Below, in pieces: positions 59,145 through 64,000 of a stretch of DNA of 64,000 nucleotides (its first letter is position 1; each line of letters opens with the position of its first letter). Made by a program: the position numbers and the translations under genes. The stretch covers positions 558,001 to 622,000 of the forward strand of contig CAVWLF010000026.1 of assembly GCA_963755815.1 (NCBI GenBank), read 5' to 3'. A model generated the notes under the pieces. The model ran no database searches. It had not been told where the DNA came from and saw nothing but the letters and a program-made list of their open reading frames with translations. This DNA is from Palsa-506 sp963755815. Its GTDB lineage: Bacteria > Actinomycetota > Actinomycetes > Streptosporangiales > Streptosporangiaceae.

Positions 59145-60180
59145 CCGGGGCGCCGAGCGCGCCGAGGGCGAGTCCGGCGGCGTCCGCGGCGCAGCCCCAG
59201 GACAGCGTCACGCCCGCGCCGCCGTGACCGTAGTTGTGCACCAGCGTGCGCCCGCCGGCCAGGGACTCGGCTTCGAGCCGCACCGCGGGCCGGACCGGCC
59301 GGAGCCCGACCCGGTGCGCCACGATCCCGGCGCCGCGCAGCCGGGGCTCGATCGCCGCGGCGTCGCGCAGGATGCGCCCGGCGGTGGCGGGATCGGGCTC
59401 TAGGCGCCAGCTGCCGCGCTCTTCCGTCCCGCCGACGACCACGGTGTCCTGGTGCGGGAACAGGTAGATAAGGCCGGCCGACTCGTCGCCGAGCCCGATA
59501 AAGAATTCGGTGATTCCCGGGTTGGCCGTCACAACTACCTGCCCGCGTACCGGCAACATCTCAGCATCGGGAACGAGGCTGCGGGCGCCCATGCCCGAGC
59601 AGTTCACGATCACCCCCGCGGTGGTACTGGCGATGGCCTCATCCAGCGAGCCGAACGTTTGGCCCCCGGGCAGCTGGCCGGCCGGCCCGGCGGCGCCGGG
59701 TTCACCGCCCGCGCCGAGTTCGCCGCCCGCGGCGCGGAACCGGGCCAGCAGATAGCCGAGGTACACCGGCATCGTCATCACCGGCGCCGTGAACCACCAG
59801 CCGGACGCGAATCCTTCCGGCAATTCGCCGTCCGCGCACAGCCGGAAACCATCCAGGCGGGCCGCCCAGCCCGGCGGATCGGCCGCCGTGCGGCACGCCT
59901 GCCGCCCGGTCACCATGCGCACCCCGGCTGGCCCGGCGGCTGGCCTCGCGGTCAGCTCCAGCAGGCGGGCCAGGGTGGTCGCGCCCCAGCGCTCGACGCG
60001 GTCATCCATCCCGACCAGGTGCGGCCCCCAGATCGCGCCGGCCACGGCCGATGTGGTCCGGTCCGGCGGCAAGGCGGCGCTGATCTTCACCGCGGCGCCC
60101 GCCTCGGCCAGGCAGACCGCGGTCGTCAGCCCGGACACGCCGGCCCCGATCACCAGGACATCAGGCTCGCTGCTGGTCAT
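59122..60180 (-). CDS. D-amino-acid oxidase-like FAD protein
   Basis: FAD-dependent oxidase of 352 residues. The dinucleotide motif is VLVIGAGVSGLTTAVCLAEAG at the N-terminus; the DAO-type second motif is AGAIWGPHLVGMDDR. The C-terminal segment VHNYGHGGAGVTLSWGCA is the DAO signature. Substrate preference cannot be read. ATG 60180 is preferred; the frame upstream is non-coding. Its 3' end overlaps the isomerase-fold gene. Confidence 0.9.
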   Translation of the reverse strand: MTSSEPDVLVIGAGVSGLTTAVCLAEAGAAVKISAALPPDRTTSAVAGAIWGPHLVGMDDRVERWGATTLARLLELTARPAAGPAGVRMVTGRQACRTAADPPGWAARLDGFRLCADGELPEGFASGWWFTAPVMTMPVYLGYLLARFRAAGGELGAGGEPGAAGPAGQLPGGQTFGSLDEAIASTTAGVIVNCSGMGARSLVPDAEMLPVRGQVVVTANPGITEFFIGLGDESAGLIYLFPHQDTVVVGGTEERGSWRLEPDPATAGRILRDAAAIEPRLRGAGIVAHRVGLRPVRPAVRLEAESLAGGRTLVHNYGHGGAGVTLSWGCAADAAGLALGALGAPVRPAPRD

Positions 60181-60423
60181 GTCCCGACCGTAACGTGCCG
60201 CGCCAGCCGGTCTCGTCCGGTGCTCGCGGGGGTTCCTGGTGTGGCGTTTGCTTGTCATGTGACCGGCGGGCAGGGTTTGCTGGACGGAGCGCAGGCCATG
60301 GCATTGCTCCGCAGCGGGGGTCCGCTTCTTCAGTCACGGATGTGAGGTGCGAGTCTGAGCGAGCGGCTAAGCCCTGCTGATCGGACGGGCACCGGGAGTC
60401 CTGGGCGGCGGCAGCTGCTGATC

Positions 60424-61929
60424 GTGGGCATGACGCTGGCGAACGCCATGGTTCTGGTTGACCAGACCGCGGTCCCGCTCGCCCTGCCGGCCATCATGCA
60501 CCAGTTCGCGGTCAGCTCCGGACAGTTGCAATGGGTGCTCAATGCCAGCCTGCTGCCGCTGGCCGCGTTGCTGGTGCTGGGCGGCCGCCTGGGTGACCTG
60601 ATCGGCCGCCGCCGGGTCTTCCTGGCGGGCACGATCATGTTCGCGGGGGCGTCAGCACTCGGCGGCTTGGCTCCCACCTTCCTGATTCTGCTGATCTTCC
60701 GGTTTCTTCAGGGCGCCGGCGGTGCGCTGATGCTGCCCAACACCGTGGCCATCGTAAGTTCCGCGGTCAGCAGTAGCGAGCGGGGCCGGGCCCTGGGCAC
60801 CATGGGCGGCGCGGCCGCCGTGGCCGGCGCGCTGGGGCCCACCATCGGTGGCACCCTGACGGCCGCGATCAGCTGGCGCGCCGTCCTGCTCATTAACGTC
60901 CCCCTCGCCGTGGCCACGGTCATCGTGACCCTGCGGGTCGTGTCACCCGATCCGCCTCGCGAGCAGGCCGCCCACGTCGATCTGCCCGGGGCGGCGACGC
61001 TCGGCGTGGCTCTTTTCGGGCTGGTCTTCGGGCTGGCTGAGGCACAGACCTGGGGCTGGGGATCACCGCTGGTGGCCGGAGGACTCATCGTGAGCGCGGC
61101 CGCGGCCCTGACGTTTGCCTGGATCGAGCGAAGGTCACCCGACCCGCTGATGAGCTTCACCCTGTTGCGGCGTCACCCGAACTACCTCGCGGCAACGATC
61201 AGCCAGACCATCGCCGGCATAGCCGAGATGGGACTGGCGCTGCTCTTCCCGCTGCTGCTGATCCTCAACCTGCAGATGCCGCCCGGGCTGGCCGGGCTGG
61301 CCCTGATCCCGACGACACTCCCCATGATCGTCGTCGCGCCGCTGGCCGGGCGCTGGTATGACCGCGTGGGCGGTCGCTGGCCGCTGGTGACCGGGTTCGC
61401 CATACTGCTGTCATCTGGCGTGCTGCTGGCCCTGGGCGTCCAGGGCAACTCCTACTACTGGATCCTGCCGGGCCTGCTGGTGTTCGGGCTCGGCCTGGCG
61501 GTGATCCTGACGGTCAACGACCCGGTGACGCTGGACACCGTCCCGTCAGCGGACAGCGGCCAGGCCTCCGGTGTCTCGGCCACCGCCGAGCAGTTCGGCG
61601 GGGCCATCGGGATCGCCGCGCTCTACCTGCTCTTCCACACGACCTACGTGAACACCCTCAACGCCGCCATCGCCAGCGGCCCGCTACCCGACGCCACGCC
61701 GCGCCAGCTGCTCCAGCTCAAGAACGCCCTGCTGGGGGCGGAGCAAACCGGGCTCCGCGTCAGCAGCTTTCCCCCCGACGTGCGTAAGTACCTCATAGCG
61801 GCACGGACTGCATCAGATCACGGGTACGCCGCCGCCTTCCTGGCCGTCAGCGCCCTCGCCGCGATCGGGCTCATCGCCATGGCCATCCTGATCAGGCCAC
61901 CGCCCACCAAAACCGCCAAGGACAAATGA
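60424..61929 (+). CDS. DHA2 (EmrB/QacA-type) MFS drug transporter, N-terminus uncertain
   Basis: Fourteen-helix proton-drug antiporter of about 500 residues. Motif D1-like is MVLVDQTAVPLALPAIMHQF, motif A is GGRLGDLIGRRRVFLAG, motif C-like is GALGPTIGGTLTAAISWRAV. The GTG at 60424 would cut into the first helix. The coding pattern continues upstream in frame (SERLSPADRTGTGSPGRRQL) to a TGA at 60343 without any ATG or GTG. The true start may be the CTG at 60355, or a start has been lost. The gap 60181-60423 otherwise holds only the divergent promoter region. Exported compound unknown. Confidence 0.88.
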   Translation: MGMTLANAMVLVDQTAVPLALPAIMHQFAVSSGQLQWVLNASLLPLAALLVLGGRLGDLIGRRRVFLAGTIMFAGASALGGLAPTFLILLIFRFLQGAGGALMLPNTVAIVSSAVSSSERGRALGTMGGAAAVAGALGPTIGGTLTAAISWRAVLLINVPLAVATVIVTLRVVSPDPPREQAAHVDLPGAATLGVALFGLVFGLAEAQTWGWGSPLVAGGLIVSAAAALTFAWIERRSPDPLMSFTLLRRHPNYLAATISQTIAGIAEMGLALLFPLLLILNLQMPPGLAGLALIPTTLPMIVVAPLAGRWYDRVGGRWPLVTGFAILLSSGVLLALGVQGNSYYWILPGLLVFGLGLAVILTVNDPVTLDTVPSADSGQASGVSATAEQFGGAIGIAALYLLFHTTYVNTLNAAIASGPLPDATPRQLLQLKNALLGAEQTGLRVSSFPPDVRKYLIAARTASDHGYAAAFLAVSALAAIGLIAMAILIRPPPTKTAKDK

Positions 61930-61973
61930 TGATCTTTTGATCCGGCCGGGGGAAGGAAGGCAGCGAGACAGCC

Positions 61974-62810
61974 ATGACGCGGATTCTGGTCACCAGCGCC
62001 AGCGGCGCGAACGGCGATGGATACGGCACGCTTCTTAGCTTCTCCGCCGGCGGGGAACTGGCCGGGCCGTTCAGCGACGACCCCCGGATCACTGATCCGC
62101 GCGGCCTGAGCCTGAGCCCGGCCGGTGACCTGATCTACGTCAACAGCGGCGATGACCGGGTGCTCGCGCTCGACAAGGACGGCACTGTCACTCTGGACTC
62201 GGGCCGCATCGAAGGCCTGGACGCCGGCGGCGGTACCTTCGCACCGGACGGCCGCTACTGCGTTACCCTGCGGCGCCGCGGCACGATCCTGGCCCTGCCA
62301 CCCCGGCTCGACACCGAAGGCGAACCGCTGTTGCCCGACGGCACCGTCGCGTTCCCGCGAGGACTCGGCTTCGGCGCTGGCGGCCAGCTGTACCTGTCCT
62401 CGGGAATCGGTCCCTCCGGCGAGGGTGACAACACCATCACCACGTTCGGCCGCGACGGCCGGGTCCGCAACTCGCGTCTGGTCAGCGACCCCGAGCTGAG
62501 CCCGCTGGACCTGGCGGTCGCTCCCGGCGGCAACCTCGTTGTCTCCAGCGAGTGGCCGTTCGGCTCACCGGGCGCCGCGGCCACGATCCGCGAATACGAC
62601 CCGTCCACCGGACGGCTGGTCCGCGTGCTGGCACCCGACCCCGCCGTGAAGTTCGCCAGACCCCGCGGACTGCGGTTCGGGCCCGGCGGTCAGCTTTACT
62701 GCGTCGGCCAGGACCACGTCGTCGCCTTCGACTTCCCGGCCGGGAGATTCCTCGGAGTGACCGCGGAACTCCGGAAGCTCAACGGCCAGGCGGTCCTGCT
62801 GCTGGAGTAG
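61974..62810 (+). CDS. Beta-propeller (SMP-30/NHL-like) protein
   Basis: A 278-residue six-bladed-propeller pattern with repeats such as DPRGLSLSPAGDLIYVNSGD, AFPRGLGFGAGGQLYLSSGI and FARPRGLRFGPGGQLYCVGQ. No signal peptide. It resembles SMP-30/gluconolactonase-like or NHL proteins; catalytic residues are not evident. Start ATG 61974 follows GGAAGGAAGG. It lies 44 bases behind the transporter gene, so the two may be co-transcribed. The 3' end overlaps an extended frame on the other strand. Confidence 0.78.
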   Translation: MTRILVTSASGANGDGYGTLLSFSAGGELAGPFSDDPRITDPRGLSLSPAGDLIYVNSGDDRVLALDKDGTVTLDSGRIEGLDAGGGTFAPDGRYCVTLRRRGTILALPPRLDTEGEPLLPDGTVAFPRGLGFGAGGQLYLSSGIGPSGEGDNTITTFGRDGRVRNSRLVSDPELSPLDLAVAPGGNLVVSSEWPFGSPGAAATIREYDPSTGRLVRVLAPDPAVKFARPRGLRFGPGGQLYCVGQDHVVAFDFPAGRFLGVTAELRKLNGQAVLLLE

Positions 62811-63524
62811 CGGCCGCCGCGAGTTCGCCGGCGCCGGGTCGGGATACGACTGGTCAGGCCGTGACCTGCAGGTCCGCGGGCGGGCGCAGGCACGGCATGC
62901 CGTTAGCGACCGCCAGGTGCGCTGGGCCACGCTAGGCCCGGGCAAGTGACGGGCCGGGGCATCGCTGCGGGCCTGGCAGCAGATCAGGTCATCACCGGTC
63001 CCGCCGTACCGCTCACCCTCGATCGCCCGGCGGCGCCGGGCTGGCCGCGGCGGCAGCTGCCCGCGGGAGCGGTTCTCGTGCCAGGTGTGGAGCATCTGGG
63101 CACCGGCAACCAGCCAGGCCCAGAAATAGAGGAAGGTGGCCCCGAGGAGCGACTGCACGGCGGGGTCGCTGCCGGTGCGGGCGGCGACCACGACGGTGAT
63201 CGCGAGCATGGCCGGGGTGATGAATCCGCAGGCGGCCCACTTGACCGGCTTGTTCACCGGCCGCCGGGCTCGAGCCCGGGCGGGCTTACGGGCCGGCCGG
63301 GCCGGGGTCAGCCCGGCGGGGAGGTCGGCAGTGAGAGCGGCCAGGTCCGCATAGGTCCGCGAGGCGAGCGCGCGGCCCGCGCGCAGGTCCAGCTCGTCCT
63401 TGGTCAGCCGGCCATCGACGAACGCATCCTTGAGCTTGTCGACCACGTGCTCACGATCGGCGTGGGACGCCCGCAGGAGGCCACGCCCCGCTAGCGGCTG
63501 CTGGTCACCCGGCCCGGCCGTCAC
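62565..63524 (-). CDS. DUF1707 membrane protein with doubtful C-terminal extension
   Basis: The N-terminal DUF1707 (SHOCT-like) domain lies at residues 17-70: RASHADREHVVDKLKDAFVD, then GRLTKDELDLRAGRALASRT. An Arg-rich linker and two membrane helices (FITPAMLAITVVVAART and SLLGATFLYFWAWLVAGAQM) follow to about residue 155. After RRRAIEGERYGGTGDD (about 62985) the sequence loses coding character and runs 246 bases antisense to the propeller gene. The true C-terminus is probably near 62970, and a lost stop or one-base indel is likely. GTG 63524 has GAGGAGG upstream. Confidence 0.7.
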   Translation of the reverse strand: MTAGPGDQQPLAGRGLLRASHADREHVVDKLKDAFVDGRLTKDELDLRAGRALASRTYADLAALTADLPAGLTPARPARKPARARARRPVNKPVKWAACGFITPAMLAITVVVAARTGSDPAVQSLLGATFLYFWAWLVAGAQMLHTWHENRSRGQLPPRPARRRRAIEGERYGGTGDDLICCQARSDAPARHLPGPSVAQRTWRSLTACRACARPRTCRSRPDQSYPDPAPANSRRPLLQQQDRLAVELPEFRGHSEESPGREVEGDDVVLADAVKLTAGPEPQSAGSGELHGGVGCQHADQPSGGRVVFADRGRGAR

Positions 63525-63598
63525 TGGCGCCTCCTCGTCGGCAAGTACCAGGAAAGCGTAGCGCGGTGCCCTGTGGTCTCCGCGGTAATGCTGGCGCT

Positions 63599-63799
63599 AT
63601 GGCTGCGGCTGGATTCACGCCGGCGCTGCGTGACCGGCTGGGCACCCCCGCCCGTCTGCCGAAAACACCCGCCCGCCCCGGACGCGCGCCCGGAGGCAAG
63701 AACACCCCAGCTCCTGCCACCGCCTCGGAGCCGAGCTTTGCAAAACCGACGTCCGTCCACGAAGACCGCGGCGAGAAGATCGGCGAGAAGAAAGGTTAA
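63599..63799 (+). CDS. Small proline/alanine-rich hypothetical protein
   Basis: A possible 66-residue product from ATG 63599, rich in Pro, Ala, Arg and Lys and ending SVHEDRGEKIGEKKG. No ribosome binding site is visible. Coding character is weak; it might be chance. Confidence 0.3.
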   Translation: MAAAGFTPALRDRLGTPARLPKTPARPGRAPGGKNTPAPATASEPSFAKPTSVHEDRGEKIGEKKG

Positions 63800-63908
63800 A
63801 TCTTTAGCTTTGGGCGTGGATGCCCGAGCGGGCCGTTTTGTCGGTGGCTGGGTCGATACTTTAATCGAAGAACTTATCTCTAACAGGCTACAAGCGAGAG
63901 GGGGAGTG

Positions 63909-64000
63909 ATGCCCGAAGAGCCGGACGGCCCGGACCTTCCTCCCCAGCCGGTCCCACCGGGCTCTCCTCAGCCATGCCAGTCCGGGCGTTCCGAGCCGGT
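63909..64000 (+). CDS. Start of a proline-rich protein cut by the window edge
   Basis: ATG 63909 follows GAGAGGGGGAG at good spacing, and an AT-rich likely promoter stretch lies upstream (63790-63890). The first 30 residues are EPDGPDLPPQPVPPGSPQPC and onward. Such Pro-rich N-termini often precede membrane proteins in actinobacteria, but nothing more can be said. Confidence 0.55.
   Translation, partial: MPEEPDGPDLPPQPVPPGSPQPCQSGRSEP

Noticed and set aside
60237..60345. Plus-strand tail-like sequence (GLLDGAQAMALLRSGGPLLQ)
   Set aside because: Too short and without a start or family; lies in a divergent promoter gap.
1..64000. rRNA, tRNA, insertion sequence, prophage or integrase
   Set aside because: Reading the gaps I found no cloverleaf, rRNA-like stretch, transposase motif or terminal inverted repeats; a covariance-model search would be needed to exclude a tRNA fully.

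Overview
The window is 64 kb of very GC-rich actinobacterial chromosome. Third-codon positions are strongly G/C, GTG starts are common, and the gene content is typical of Actinomycetota: polyphosphate kinase next to a MutT1-type protein, DUF3000 with RNase D, the coproporphyrin haem branch (HemE, HemY/CgoX, HemQ), DUF222-HNH and DUF2695 proteins, F420-type luciferase-like oxidoreductases, mycothiol-dependent isomerase-fold proteins, a LigD-type polymerase, a Ser/Thr kinase and a LAL regulator. Two acid-protease families (S53 sedolisin and G1 glutamic peptidase) hint at a soil filamentous actinomycete, perhaps from an acidic habitat. That habitat is an inference. The genus cannot be named from the sequence alone.

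Layout. 1-8 kb: ppk (5' end outside the window), a two-domain Nudix/histidine phosphatase split by a frame break, O6-methylguanine methyltransferase, DUF2695, RNase D with DUF3000, hemE, a DUF4349 lipoprotein. 8-20 kb: a methyltransferase, a regulator with two LuxR helix-turn-helix domains, hemY, a GntR-ABC transporter operon, hemQ, a D-2-hydroxyacid dehydrogenase, PolX. 20-30 kb: DUF222-HNH endonuclease, class II aldolase with an FMN-dependent alpha-hydroxyacid oxidase, Ser/Thr kinase facing an FHA protein, an SDR/TetR divergent pair with a clear operator, cupin and MsrB. 30-41 kb: valS with a frame break close to its start, a second GntR regulator, a G1 peptidase, an aldo/keto reductase, a cytochrome P450 remnant, a LigD polymerase, a TetM-like ribosomal protection protein with an upstream overlapping ORF, DUF899. 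41-64 kb: small-molecule enzymes, MFS transporters, ChrB domain, a COG4280-like membrane protein, S53 peptidase, YcaQ-type protein, dodecin, FMN reductase, a histidine-rich membrane protein, a large LAL regulator, luciferase-like and mycothiol-type enzymes, a D-amino-acid-oxidase-like protein and a DHA2 transporter.

How genes work together. The haem genes hemE, hemY and hemQ are spread over 10 kb and interrupted by regulatory and ABC-transport genes. The kinase and FHA protein are convergent and separated by a strong hairpin; they look like a phospho-signalling pair. The aldolase-family protein and FMN oxidase are head-to-tail and may act in one catabolic route.

Odd features. Six genes whose homologues are single reading frames are broken here by net one-base indels: MutT1, DUF3000, the kinase, ValS, DUF899 and the COG4280-like protein. 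Because ValS is essential, assembly errors are the leading explanation. The ValS break, however, lies in an AT-rich patch containing the heptamer CTTTGAC, the shift site known from the RF2 gene. Short tandem arrays of 15-18 bp recur both inside core genes and between genes. I found no rRNA, tRNA, CRISPR array, insertion sequence or prophage.
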